This document shows positions 1-6,848 of a stretch of 7,211 nt of DNA, piece by piece. How positions within the stretch are numbered: the stretch's first letter is position 1; each line of letters opens with the position of its first letter. The stretch spans positions 1 through 7,211 of the forward strand of contig CAMBRH010000179.1 of the NCBI GenBank assembly GCA_945870115.1, in the 5' to 3' direction. The translations under genes and the position numbers were made by a program. This stretch comes from Chitinophaga pinensis (GTDB lineage: Bacteria; Bacteroidota; Bacteroidia; Flavobacteriales_D; Crocinitomicaceae). The notes under the pieces are model-generated. The model did no database searches. It worked only from the letters and a program-made list of their open reading frames with translations, and was not told the DNA's origin.

Positions 1-1
1 A

Positions 2-1369
2 TACAAAAACATATATTTCCTTGGAATCGGTGGCATCGGAATGTCAGCCCTTGCTCGTTATTTTCATTCAAAAGGATTTAACGTTGCAGGCTATGATAAA
101 ACTCCTTCTCCACTAACTGATGAACTTCAAAAAGAAGGAATTTCGTGTCATTTTGAAGATTTTGGACCTTCAGTTCCTACACCTTATTCAAATAAAGAAG
201 AAACATTGGTTGTATTTACTCCTGCAATTCCACAAAATTTAGGAGAATATTTACATTTAAAACACAATGGATTTACACTTTTAAAAAGAGCGCAAGTTTT
301 AGGATTAATTACCCAAAACTCAAAAGGATTAGGTGTCGCTGGAACACATGGAAAAACAACTACAAGTACCATGTTGACGCACCTTTTAAATGAATCTCGT
401 TTAAAATGTAACGCTTTTTTAGGTGGAATTTCATCTAATTTTTCTTCCAACTTTGTTTCTGATGAAAATTCAGAACTTACTGTAATTGAAGCAGATGAAT
501 TTGATCGTTCTTTTCTGCAATTGCATCCTTTTGCAACAATTATAACTTCTACAGATGCAGATCATTTGGATATTTATGGTGATGCAAAAACATTTTTAGA
601 AGGATTTCAATTATACGCTAATCAAATTGATAAAAATGGCTTGATTGTGATGAAAAAAGGATTGGAATTATGTTCTGATACGAAAATACAAACCTATGCA
701 ATTAATCAAAAAGCTGATTTTGAAGGGAAAAATTTAAGAATTGAAAATGGAAATTTTTTCATGGATATTGTGTCCAAAGATTTTTCATGGAATAACATTG
801 AATTAGGTTTGCCTGGCATTCACAATGCAGAAAATGCTTTGGCTTGTATTGCTTTGTGCACATTTTTAGGACTTGATGAAGCTGAAATCCGTCATGGTTT
901 AAAAACCTTCAAAGGAGTAAAACGTCGCTTTGAATATAAAATTCGTACTGAAAAATTAATTTACATCGATGATTATGCGCATCATCCAACAGAAATTAAA
1001 GCTTTAGTTGATTCAGTGAAATTGATATATCCAGATAAAAAAATTACTGGAATTTTTCAACCTCACTTATTTTCTCGAACGAAAGATTTTATTGATGATT
1101 TTGCCAAAGAACTTTCCAAAATTGACGACTTGATTTTATTGCCAATTTATCCAGCTCGTGAACTTCCAATGGAGGGAATTACAAGTGAATTTTTATTATC
1201 TAAATGTACCAATTTGGTAAAAAATGTGTTATTACCACAGGAAGCAATTGAAAAAGTAAAAAGTATTGAAGAAGGCGTAATTTTAACGATTGGTGCTGGA
1301 GATATTGATAGAATTGTCAATAAAATCCAAAGTCTATTAATCGAGCAATCGAACAATCCAAAAATCTAG
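2..1369 (+). CDS. murC: UDP-N-acetylmuramate--L-alanine ligase MurC (5' end cut by window edge)
   Basis: This cytoplasmic ATP-dependent ligase adds L-Ala to UDP-MurNAc, the first step of the peptidoglycan stem peptide. The open frame runs to the left window edge. The ATG at 41 is internal, because the Rossmann motif GIGGIGMSALA begins at codon 8 of the visible 455 and is interrupted by that Met; only a few N-terminal codons should be missing. Visible landmarks, numbered from base 2, are: the P-loop GTHGKTTT at 114-121 (ATP), the EADEFDRSFL segment near 163, STDADHLDIYG from 183 (central domain), GIHNAENALA with its paired Asn residues, GVKRRFE, and DDYAHHPTEI from about 323 (C-terminal ligase domain). 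All expected Mur-ligase signatures are present, so the enzyme looks functional. The stop lies 5 bp before ftsQ, which suggests one transcript. Mpl, a related ligase, is less likely given the division-gene context and the N-terminal motif. Confidence 0.96.
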   Translation, partial: YKNIYFLGIGGIGMSALARYFHSKGFNVAGYDKTPSPLTDELQKEGISCHFEDFGPSVPTPYSNKEETLVVFTPAIPQNLGEYLHLKHNGFTLLKRAQVLGLITQNSKGLGVAGTHGKTTTSTMLTHLLNESRLKCNAFLGGISSNFSSNFVSDENSELTVIEADEFDRSFLQLHPFATIITSTDADHLDIYGDAKTFLEGFQLYANQIDKNGLIVMKKGLELCSDTKIQTYAINQKADFEGKNLRIENGNFFMDIVSKDFSWNNIELGLPGIHNAENALACIALCTFLGLDEAEIRHGLKTFKGVKRRFEYKIRTEKLIYIDDYAHHPTEIKALVDSVKLIYPDKKITGIFQPHLFSRTKDFIDDFAKELSKIDDLILLPIYPARELPMEGITSEFLLSKCTNLVKNVLLPQEAIEKVKSIEEGVILTIGAGDIDRIVNKIQSLLIEQSNNPKI

Positions 1370-1374
1370 TTTGC

Positions 1375-2178
1375 ATGAAAAAATGGATTAAAATAGGATT
1401 TTGGGTGATATTTGCAATCGCTGTTTTTGTTGGAATGAGTATGTCAAAAACTTCTCAAACGGATGAAACTTCTTCTAAGCCCAAAATTTTCATTCACGTT
1501 GATGGAGAAAATGCTTTTTTAACAGAAGATGAAGTTTACACACGTTTGACACGAAAGGGATTGGTTTATCAGTATCAAAAAATAGAAAAATTACCGGTAA
1601 AAAAAATCGAAGATTATTTGGAATCCATGTCTGAAATAAAAGAATGTAAAGTCTATGCAAACCTAGGTGGAACGTGGAACATTGATATTCAATTGAGAAA
1701 ACCAATAGCTCGAATTTTCAATAATTTTGGTGAAACATTTTATTTAGATGATCTTGGTTTTCCAATGGCAACTTCACCTTTGTATACTGCTAGAGTTGTT
1801 GTAGTTACAGGAAATATTCCTGATCGAGCACACTCAAAATCGGTTGATGAAATTATTAACAATGATACCTTGAAAACTATTAAATATTTAGATGACATCT
1901 ATCGAATTTCTAATTATGTTTGTAATGATCCCTTTTTAATTGCACAGATTGGGCAAATTCATCGCGAGAAAAACGGTGATTTTGTACTGATACCGCAGGT
2001 TGGCGGGCAAAAAATTATTTTTGGATCAGCAAATTCTGACGAAGAAGTTGCAAAGAAATTTAAAAAATTAATCGTTTTTTACAAAGAAGGTCTTCCTTTT
2101 GAAGGTTGGAATAAGTACGATTTAATCAATTTGAAGTTTGAAAAACAGATTGTTTGCAAGAAGGTAGAAGAAATGTAA
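1375..2178 (+). CDS. ftsQ: Cell division protein FtsQ/DivIB
   Basis: FtsQ is a bitopic inner-membrane scaffold that links early (FtsA/FtsZ) and late (FtsB/L/W/I) divisome proteins. The 267-aa product has a short basic N-terminus (MKKWIK), one hydrophobic segment at about residues 7-22, and a periplasmic remainder. Residues 37-110 fit a POTRA-like fold, including the FLTEDEVYTRL stretch and LRKPIARIF. A beta domain follows, with FYLDDLGFPM and ARVVVVTG, both typical of Bacteroidota FtsQ. Sequence conservation in this family is low, so the call rests on topology, these short motifs and its position between murC and ftsA. The start at 1375 is the only in-frame ATG ahead of the membrane helix. 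It sits 5 bp after the murC stop with no Shine-Dalgarno sequence, so translation coupled to murC is plausible. No ddl gene lies between murC and ftsQ, unlike in Escherichia coli. Confidence 0.93.
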   Translation: MKKWIKIGFWVIFAIAVFVGMSMSKTSQTDETSSKPKIFIHVDGENAFLTEDEVYTRLTRKGLVYQYQKIEKLPVKKIEDYLESMSEIKECKVYANLGGTWNIDIQLRKPIARIFNNFGETFYLDDLGFPMATSPLYTARVVVVTGNIPDRAHSKSVDEIINNDTLKTIKYLDDIYRISNYVCNDPFLIAQIGQIHREKNGDFVLIPQVGGQKIIFGSANSDEEVAKKFKKLIVFYKEGLPFEGWNKYDLINLKFEKQIVCKKVEEM

Positions 2179-2179
2179 G

Positions 2180-2196
2180 GGCGGATTGAATCCGCC
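2180..2196. repeat. GC-rich perfect palindrome immediately after the ftsQ stop
   Basis: GGCGGATT, a single G, then AATCCGCC: two 8-base arms that are exact reverse complements, starting 2 bases after the ftsQ stop codon. As RNA, a realistic fold is a 6-bp GC-rich stem (GGCGGA/TCCGCC) with a 5-base loop. It stands out because the surrounding intergenic DNA is almost purely A/T. No T-run follows (the next bases are AATTTAAAAAATAA), so it is not a canonical intrinsic terminator. It could stabilise the 3' end of the upstream message, be a weak pause site, or be one copy of a dispersed short palindromic repeat. Only the palindrome itself is certain. Confidence 0.75.
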
Positions 2197-2215
2197 AATT
2201 TAAAAAATAAAATTG
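2186..2215 (+). promoter_or_regulatory. Candidate Bacteroidota-type promoter for ftsA-ftsZ
   Basis: TTG at 2186-2188 lies 19 bases from TAAAATTG at 2208-2215. The Bacteroidota housekeeping promoter has a TTG-type upstream element about 19-21 bases from TAnnTTTG. The downstream element here matches five of its six fixed positions. Transcription would start at about 2220-2222, giving a leader of roughly 43 bases before the ftsA ATG. The match is short and the region is A/T-rich, so a chance match is quite possible. In its favour, this is the largest intergenic gap in the division cluster and I saw no comparable match in the ftsA-ftsZ or ftsZ-yqeY gaps. Confidence 0.33.
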
Positions 2216-2243
2216 TTTAAAAACTAATTTTTGGTTTTTAAAC
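2215..2243. promoter_or_regulatory. Inverted repeat / hairpin 21 bp upstream of ftsA
   Basis: GTTTAAAAAC (2215-2224) and GTTTTTAAAC (2234-2243) are perfect 10-base inverted repeats separated by 9 bases. As RNA the stem extends through a U-G wobble and two A-U pairs (2225-2227 with 2231-2233), giving 13 pairs around a 3-base loop. There is no following T-run, so it is not a standard terminator on the + strand. It may be a structured leader of a read-through ftsA message, or, as DNA, an operator-like dyad, because it would overlap the start site of the promoter proposed just upstream. The symmetry is seen directly; the role is inferred. Confidence 0.6.
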
Positions 2244-2264
2244 TTAATAACATAAGATTAAGAT

Positions 2265-3587
2265 ATGACACCAGAAAGTAACGGAAGAGCAGTAGTAGTA
2301 GGTCTAGATATAGGAACCACTAAAATTGCTTGTTTTATAGGTACGAAAAACGAACATGGAAAAATTGAAATTATTTCTATGGGGAAAAGTGAATCTTTAG
2401 GGGTTCAACGTGGTGTTGTTTCAAATATTAATTCAACTGTTGAATCAATTAAAAGAGCAGTAGATGAAGCAAAATCACGTTTAGACGGAAATTTAACTAT
2501 TACAAATGTAATTGTTGGAATTGCTGGCCAACACATCAAAAGTTTGCAACATCGTGGAATTTACATGAGAAAACAAACTGAAAATGAAATTTCTCAAAAA
2601 GACATCAATGCCTTAATTGATGACATGCAACGTATTGCAATGCAACCAGGAGAAGAAATTATTCACGTGATGCCGCAGGAATATATTGTTGATAATGAAC
2701 AAGGAATAAAAGATCCAATTGGAATGTCTGGTGTTCGTTTGGAAGCAAATTTTCACATCATTACTGGTCAAATTAATGCAGCAATGAACATTTCTAAATG
2801 TGTTCAACGTGCTGGTTTGGAAGTAAAGGAAATGGTTTTAGAACCGTTGGCTTCTGCTGAGGCAGTTTTGTCAGAAGAAGAAAAGGATGCAGGTGTAGTT
2901 TTAGTTGATATTGGTGGTGGAACAACGGATGTAGCAATTTTCCATGAAGGAATTATTCGTCATACACATGTAATTCCATTTGGAGGAAATGTGATTACTG
3001 ATGATATCAAGGAAGGTTGTGCTATTATGAAAAACCAAGCTGAAAAATTGAAAATGAAATTCGGTTCAGCTTTAGCTAGTGAAAGTCAAGACTCTGAAGT
3101 TGTTTGTATTCCAGGATTAAGAGGTCGTGAAGCGAAAGAAATTTCTGTTCGTAATTTAGCAAGTATCATTCAAGCTCGAATGGAAGAAATAATCGAACAC
3201 GTTTATTTTGAAATCCGTAATTCAGGATATGAAAAAAAATTAATCGCAGGTATTGTTGTTACAGGTGGTGGAGCACAGCTAAAACATATTTCACAATTGT
3301 TTGAATTTATTACTGGAATGGACACTAGAATAGGTTTTCCAACAGAACATTTGGGAAGCAACAATTCAATTGAAAACTTAACAAGTCCAATTTATGCAAC
3401 TGGAATTGGTTTGGTAATCAAAGGTTTTGAAAGTAAAAAAAGAAATGAAGTTTTGACAGATGATGTAAAACTGAAAGTAACAAAAAGTATGAAAGTTAAA
3501 GGACACGGTGAACCTGATGGTGAAAAAGGAACCTTTTTCAAAACATTATTTGCTGGAACAAAAAACTTTTTCGCTGAAGAAGATTAG
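2265..3587 (+). CDS. ftsA: Cell division protein FtsA
   Basis: FtsA is an actin-like ATPase that polymerises on the inner face of the membrane, binds the C-terminal peptide of FtsZ and recruits later divisome proteins. The 440-aa product has the phosphate-1 motif GLDIGTTK at 13-20, the FtsA-specific 1C (SHS2) region at about 85-165 containing HVMPQEYIVD, phosphate-2 DIGGGTTD at 215-222, and the adenosine motif TGGGAQL from 333. The last 20 residues (FFKTLFAGTKNFF, then acidic) form a short amphipathic stretch after a flexible, charged linker, as expected for the membrane-targeting helix. Length and motif order are normal and the fold appears intact. The start at 2265 gives the usual short lead-in to beta-strand 1; the leader is A-rich and has no Shine-Dalgarno sequence. 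ftsZ follows after 45 bp, so the two are probably co-transcribed. MreB and DnaK are excluded by the 1C domain and the neighbours. Confidence 0.97.
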   Translation: MTPESNGRAVVVGLDIGTTKIACFIGTKNEHGKIEIISMGKSESLGVQRGVVSNINSTVESIKRAVDEAKSRLDGNLTITNVIVGIAGQHIKSLQHRGIYMRKQTENEISQKDINALIDDMQRIAMQPGEEIIHVMPQEYIVDNEQGIKDPIGMSGVRLEANFHIITGQINAAMNISKCVQRAGLEVKEMVLEPLASAEAVLSEEEKDAGVVLVDIGGGTTDVAIFHEGIIRHTHVIPFGGNVITDDIKEGCAIMKNQAEKLKMKFGSALASESQDSEVVCIPGLRGREAKEISVRNLASIIQARMEEIIEHVYFEIRNSGYEKKLIAGIVVTGGGAQLKHISQLFEFITGMDTRIGFPTEHLGSNNSIENLTSPIYATGIGLVIKGFESKKRNEVLTDDVKLKVTKSMKVKGHGEPDGEKGTFFKTLFAGTKNFFAEED

Positions 3588-3632
3588 AATAAAAAAAGAA
3601 TTTAATAAAAGAATCAATTAACATAAAATATA

Positions 3633-5240
3633 ATGAACATGGAATTCGATATGCCAAAAGGAAATAATTCAATTATAAAAGTAATTGGAGTTGGCGGCGG
3701 CGGAAGTAACGCTGTCAATCACATGTATAACAATGGAATTAATGGAGTAGATTTTATCGTATGTAATACGGATAGACAAGCTTTAGATGTTTCGCCTGTT
3801 CCGACAAAAATTCAACTAGGTTTGAGTTTAACTGCTGGACTTGGTGCTGGTTCTATTCCAGAAATTGGTAAAAATGCTGCTGTAGAAAATATAGATGAAA
3901 TTAGAGAATTACTTTCTAATGGAACAAAAATGGTTTTCGTAACGGCAGGAATGGGTGGCGGAACTGGAACTGGAGCTGCACCTGTAATTGCTCAAGTTGC
4001 AAAAGAACTAGGAATTCTTACTGTTGGAATTGTTACTGTTCCTTTTAATTTTGAAGGAAGAAAAAGACGCCAACAAGCTGAAGCAGGAATGGAAGAAATG
4101 CGTAACAGCGTTGATACACTTCTTGTAATAAATAATGAAAAATTAAGAGAAATTAGCGGTAATTTATCTTTAACAAACGCATTTGCTCAAGCAGATGATG
4201 TTGTTAAAACAGCTGCAAAAGGAATTGCTGAAATTATTTCTGTTACAGGAAATATCAATGTTGATTACGAAGATGTAAATACCGTATTGAAAAATTCTGG
4301 TGTCGCAATCATGGGTTCTGCAACTGCTGAAGGTGATAATAGAGCTATCGAAGCGGTTAAAAAAGCAATGATTTCTCCTTTATTGAATGATAATAACATC
4401 AATGGTGCGAAACATGTTTTACTAAACATCACTTTTGAGAATATTGAAGTTACGATGGATGAAATTTCTGAAATTACAGATTACATTCAAGACGAAGCAG
4501 GATCGACTGCTGATGTAATTTTTGGTTACGGAAGTGGAGCTGGTTTAGGTGATAAAATTAATATTACGATTATCGCAACTGGATTTAATTCTTCACCTTT
4601 TACGGGTTTTGATAAAGCACCTGAAAAAAAAGTGACGGTTTTAGAAGATGAGGTTAAAAATGAAATTGTAAATCCATTAAATAATCCTTTGCATAAAAAT
4701 GCAGTGGAAGCAGTAAAAGTGGAAGAGCCTTTTTTAAAAAGTATCGTTGAAGTAACTGAAATTACAGCGAAAATTGAAACTCCAATTCAAGAGGTAAAAT
4801 TAAATCTTTTTGAAGATGAAATAGTTGTAAAACCTGAAGAAAAAGTTGTTTCTAATGAAAATGCTTTTAATTGGGATATCAAAAAGGAAATTACTAAGGA
4901 GGAAGTAAATCCTTCAAAAGTTGTACTGAACTTAGATGATGAAGCTGATACAAAATTTGAATTAGAAAGTTCAAATGCAAGAACAACAATTTCACCGGAA
5001 GAACACCAACGTTTAACGCAAGAAAGATTAGATAGAATCAAAAAATATACTGCGAAACTAGGTAAAGTTGATGGAATTCATGAACTTGAACAAGAGCCAG
5101 CTTTTGTTAGAAGAAATATTCATTTGGACAATTCTGCACATAGTTCAAATTCTTCTGCTTCAAGATTTAATATCTCAACAGACGAAAATGGGACTTCCTT
5201 AAAAAGTAACAATTCATTTCTTCATGACAATGTTGATTGA
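3633..5240 (+). CDS. ftsZ: Cell division protein FtsZ, with long linker and extended C-terminal tail
   Basis: FtsZ is the tubulin-like GTPase that assembles the cytokinetic ring. The 535-aa product has the nucleotide-binding GVGGGGSN at 19-26, the tubulin signature GGGTGTG at 108-114, and the T7 loop NINVDYEDV at 207-215, where Asp211 and Asp214 are the expected catalytic acids. The GTPase core ends at about residue 320. It is followed by a roughly 130-residue acidic, low-complexity linker, a predicted helix at about 454-476 (SPEEHQRLTQERL onward), and the conserved partner-binding peptide LEQEPAFVRRNI at 485-496. About 39 further residues follow, ending NNSFLHDNVD, so the partner-binding peptide is not at the terminus. 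The protein is much longer than the 383-residue E. coli FtsZ, nearly all of the difference being linker and tail. ATGs at 3633 and 3639 are both possible starts; the first is used. The 45-bp ftsA-ftsZ gap has no recognisable promoter. Confidence 0.98.
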   Translation: MNMEFDMPKGNNSIIKVIGVGGGGSNAVNHMYNNGINGVDFIVCNTDRQALDVSPVPTKIQLGLSLTAGLGAGSIPEIGKNAAVENIDEIRELLSNGTKMVFVTAGMGGGTGTGAAPVIAQVAKELGILTVGIVTVPFNFEGRKRRQQAEAGMEEMRNSVDTLLVINNEKLREISGNLSLTNAFAQADDVVKTAAKGIAEIISVTGNINVDYEDVNTVLKNSGVAIMGSATAEGDNRAIEAVKKAMISPLLNDNNINGAKHVLLNITFENIEVTMDEISEITDYIQDEAGSTADVIFGYGSGAGLGDKINITIIATGFNSSPFTGFDKAPEKKVTVLEDEVKNEIVNPLNNPLHKNAVEAVKVEEPFLKSIVEVTEITAKIETPIQEVKLNLFEDEIVVKPEEKVVSNENAFNWDIKKEITKEEVNPSKVVLNLDDEADTKFELESSNARTTISPEEHQRLTQERLDRIKKYTAKLGKVDGIHELEQEPAFVRRNIHLDNSAHSSNSSASRFNISTDENGTSLKSNNSFLHDNVD

Positions 5241-5284
5241 TTTTCAATTTTCATTTTAACAAAGAATACAAAATTTAAAATAAA

Positions 5285-5731
5285 ATGACTTTAACAGAAC
5301 AAATAAACGCAGACATTAAAACAGCAATGCTTGCGAAAGAGAAAGAAAAATTAACAGCTTTACGTGATATAAAATCTAAAATCATGTTGGAAGCAACTTC
5401 TGGTTCTGGGGAAGTAAGTGACGCAAATGTGCTTAAAATCGTAATGAAGCTACATAAACAGCGAATGGAGACGTATGCCTTATACAAAGAACAAGCAAGA
5501 GAAGATTTAGCTGAAGTTGAACTTTTTGAAGCAAAAATTATTGAAGCATATTTGCCACAAATGTTAACAGAAGATGAAATTAGAGCCGAAGTAAAAGCAG
5601 CAATAATTCAAACTGGAGCATCTGGCCCGCAAGAAATGGGAAAAGTAATGGGGGTTTTAAGTTCAAAGTTAGCAGGAAAAGCTGACGGAAAAATTATCTC
5701 AACTCTTGTAAAAGAGGAATTGTCAAAATAG
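5285..5731 (+). CDS. yqeY: YqeY/GatB-tail-like protein
   Basis: This 148-aa, Lys/Glu/Ala-rich, evidently all-helical protein has the length and layout of the YqeY family. The N-terminal half begins MTLTEQINADIKTAM and includes LTALRDIKSKIM and a later HKQRMETY segment. The C-terminal half (about residues 90-148) includes EAYLPQMLTEDEI, the GPQEMGKVMGVL turn near 115, and the final GKADGKIISTLV. The C-terminal part is homologous to the tail domain of the GatB subunit of Asp/Glu-tRNA amidotransferase, which contacts tRNA, but the function of free-standing YqeY proteins is not established. No catalytic residues, signal peptide or membrane segment are visible. It starts 44 bp after ftsZ behind an A/T-only leader and ends 43 bp before the terminator, so it is probably the last gene of the cluster's transcript. 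The family name is secure; a link to division is only positional. Confidence 0.93.
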   Translation: MTLTEQINADIKTAMLAKEKEKLTALRDIKSKIMLEATSGSGEVSDANVLKIVMKLHKQRMETYALYKEQAREDLAEVELFEAKIIEAYLPQMLTEDEIRAEVKAAIIQTGASGPQEMGKVMGVLSSKLAGKADGKIISTLVKEELSK

Positions 5732-5774
5732 GATCTATTCAAATCTCTATATATTATTTTAAATTACACTTTAC

Positions 5775-5808
5775 AAAAAACCATCAGAAAAGTCTGGTGG
5801 TTTTTTTT
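5775..5808. terminator. Bidirectional intrinsic terminator between convergent genes
   Basis: Left arm AAAAAACCATCAGA (5775-5788), loop AAAG, right arm from 5793 (TCTGGTGG plus the T-run): 14 pairs with a single G-U wobble, ending in eight T residues at 5801-5808. Read on the - strand, the same hairpin ends in six T residues. It therefore can stop both yqeY transcription from the left and the exported-protein gene from the right, whose stop codon begins only 5 bp beyond the hairpin. Confidence 0.92.
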
Positions 5809-5813
5809 GTGAA

Positions 5814-6827
5814 TCAATATTCTTCTATTATTTTAAAAACGTAAAAAGGAATTTCATTCGTTAAAGTTGGATAAGATAAAATCATTTTTCCTGATTTTGA
5901 TGTTTTGGATCTTCCTCCCAAAATAATTTCTATCGAAAAAGGATTATACCAAAAAATGGAATACATTTTTTGTTTTTTTAGATCTTCAATTTGAATCTGA
6001 GATTTTCTTTTTTCAGAATGTTGTGGTTTAATAATTCTTTTATCTCCGCAATATGTGAAATTTTCAATCATTCCAATTGAAGCATTGGTTTTATTATCTG
6101 TTGAAATTAGTGCTCGAACTCTTTTATTTTTACTAATTTTTTCTTTGCTTGCAGCTTTAAAATTTGCAAAATCGATGTCAGTTGTGAAAAATTTTATTGC
6201 TTTATAATTTTCAAAAGTATAAAAATCAATTTTTCTTAGATTTCGTGAGGTATGAAAAATTTCGTTCCAACTTTCCATCAAATAAATTAGTGAATCACAA
6301 ATAATTTTTTCATCATCTAAAATAATTGCCCTTTTATCACCACTTCGTTCACAGGTAAATTCATATTCTCCTAATCTAATGATTTCTAAACCATTTATTT
6401 TTACGATTACATCATATTTCCATCTTCCATTCAAATTAGGGTAAAAGTGAATTCTAAATTTTGTTTTGGATTTTTTAAGCGAATCAGGATTTCGATTTAG
6501 CAAAAAATCTTCGTGATAAATGGCATGAATTCTTTTTAAAATCCCAATTGAATCATTTCTAAACTCTGCATAAATTTCAATTTCTTTTTTATCAAAAGGA
6601 TTCAAAGTTTTTACATCTTTACTTCCGGCTAGAAAATCTGAAATTTGTTTGTGCAAAGAATCTGGAAGATTTACTCCCAATTCAATTCTTTCAAAAGTCT
6701 TAACTGTTGGATTTGAACTCACAGCTGGAACAATCCAATCTACAGCAAAACCTCTTTTTGGAATTTTTATTTGTGCATTTAGATTAAAAATGACACATAA
6801 AAATATTAATCCAATTATTCTATTCAT
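5814..6827 (-). CDS. Exported protein with DUF5060-like N-terminus, no catalytic barrel
   Basis: This 337-aa protein has a clear signal peptide (MNRIIGLIFLCVIFNLNA, probably cleaved before Gln19) and no lipobox cysteine. Residues 43-158 resemble DUF5060, an immunoglobulin-like domain placed ahead of glycoside-hydrolase-like barrels: FERIELGVNL, then NPFDKKEIEIYAEF, IYHEDF, FRIHFYPNLNGRWKYDV and a closing EYEFTC. Residues 249-258 (ASIGMIENFT) and 287-333 (MYSIFWYNPF ... GKMILSYPTLTN ... YVFKI) look like the segments that normally follow such a barrel and close with a beta-sandwich. Only about 90 residues lie between, far too few for a TIM barrel, and I recognise no catalytic acid pair. This suggests a non-enzymatic, carbohydrate-binding or remnant protein. 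The family assignment is from pattern memory and is moderate at best. The start at 6827 puts the signal peptide at the N-terminus. The gene begins 21 bp after the radical SAM gene on the same strand. No type IX sorting domain is visible. Confidence 0.8.
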   Translation of the reverse strand: MNRIIGLIFLCVIFNLNAQIKIPKRGFAVDWIVPAVSSNPTVKTFERIELGVNLPDSLHKQISDFLAGSKDVKTLNPFDKKEIEIYAEFRNDSIGILKRIHAIYHEDFLLNRNPDSLKKSKTKFRIHFYPNLNGRWKYDVIVKINGLEIIRLGEYEFTCERSGDKRAIILDDEKIICDSLIYLMESWNEIFHTSRNLRKIDFYTFENYKAIKFFTTDIDFANFKAASKEKISKNKRVRALISTDNKTNASIGMIENFTYCGDKRIIKPQHSEKRKSQIQIEDLKKQKMYSIFWYNPFSIEIILGGRSKTSKSGKMILSYPTLTNEIPFYVFKIIEEY

Positions 6828-6845
6828 AACTCAAAATTCATAACT
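6822..6845 (-). repeat. Tandem 10-base repeat carrying two start codons, with a five-codon upstream ORF
   Basis: On the - strand AGTTATGAAT occurs twice with a 14-base period (6845-6836 and 6831-6822). Each copy contains an ATG. The upstream ATG (6841-6839) opens a five-codon frame encoding MNFEL, whose TGA (6826-6824) overlaps the ATG of the exported-protein gene as ATGA. Translational coupling or start-site duplication is possible. In A/T-rich DNA a short repeat of this kind can also be neutral. Confidence 0.5.
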
Positions 6846-6848
6846 AAA

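Noticed and set aside
184..450. Opposite-strand open frame within murC
   Set aside because: It is antisense to a strongly conserved coding region, has no family resemblance and no leader of its own. The same reasoning excludes the other antisense frames inside ftsQ, ftsA, ftsZ and yqeY.
41..1369. murC starting at the ATG at 41
   Set aside because: That Met is inside the conserved GIGGIGMSALA nucleotide-binding motif and the frame is open to the window edge, so the true start lies upstream of base 1.
3588..3632. A possible promoter in the ftsA-ftsZ gap
   Set aside because: The gap is purine- and A/T-rich with no TTG-to-TAnnTTTG pair at suitable spacing and no dyad.
4895..4903. A perfect Shine-Dalgarno-like TAAGGAGGA inside the ftsZ linker region
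   Set aside because: No ATG, GTG or TTG lies at a usable distance downstream. The bases simply encode Thr-Lys-Glu-Glu in the linker. Bacteroidota rarely use such sites, so it is probably neutral.
5241..5284. A possible promoter for yqeY
   Set aside because: TTG occurs near the end of ftsZ, but no TAnnTTTG-like element follows at 17-23 bases; the TAACAAAG there does not fit.
6649..6843. Short + strand open frame antisense to the exported protein's signal-peptide region
   Set aside because: The - strand frame carries a convincing signal peptide and domain pattern; the + strand frame has no recognisable feature.
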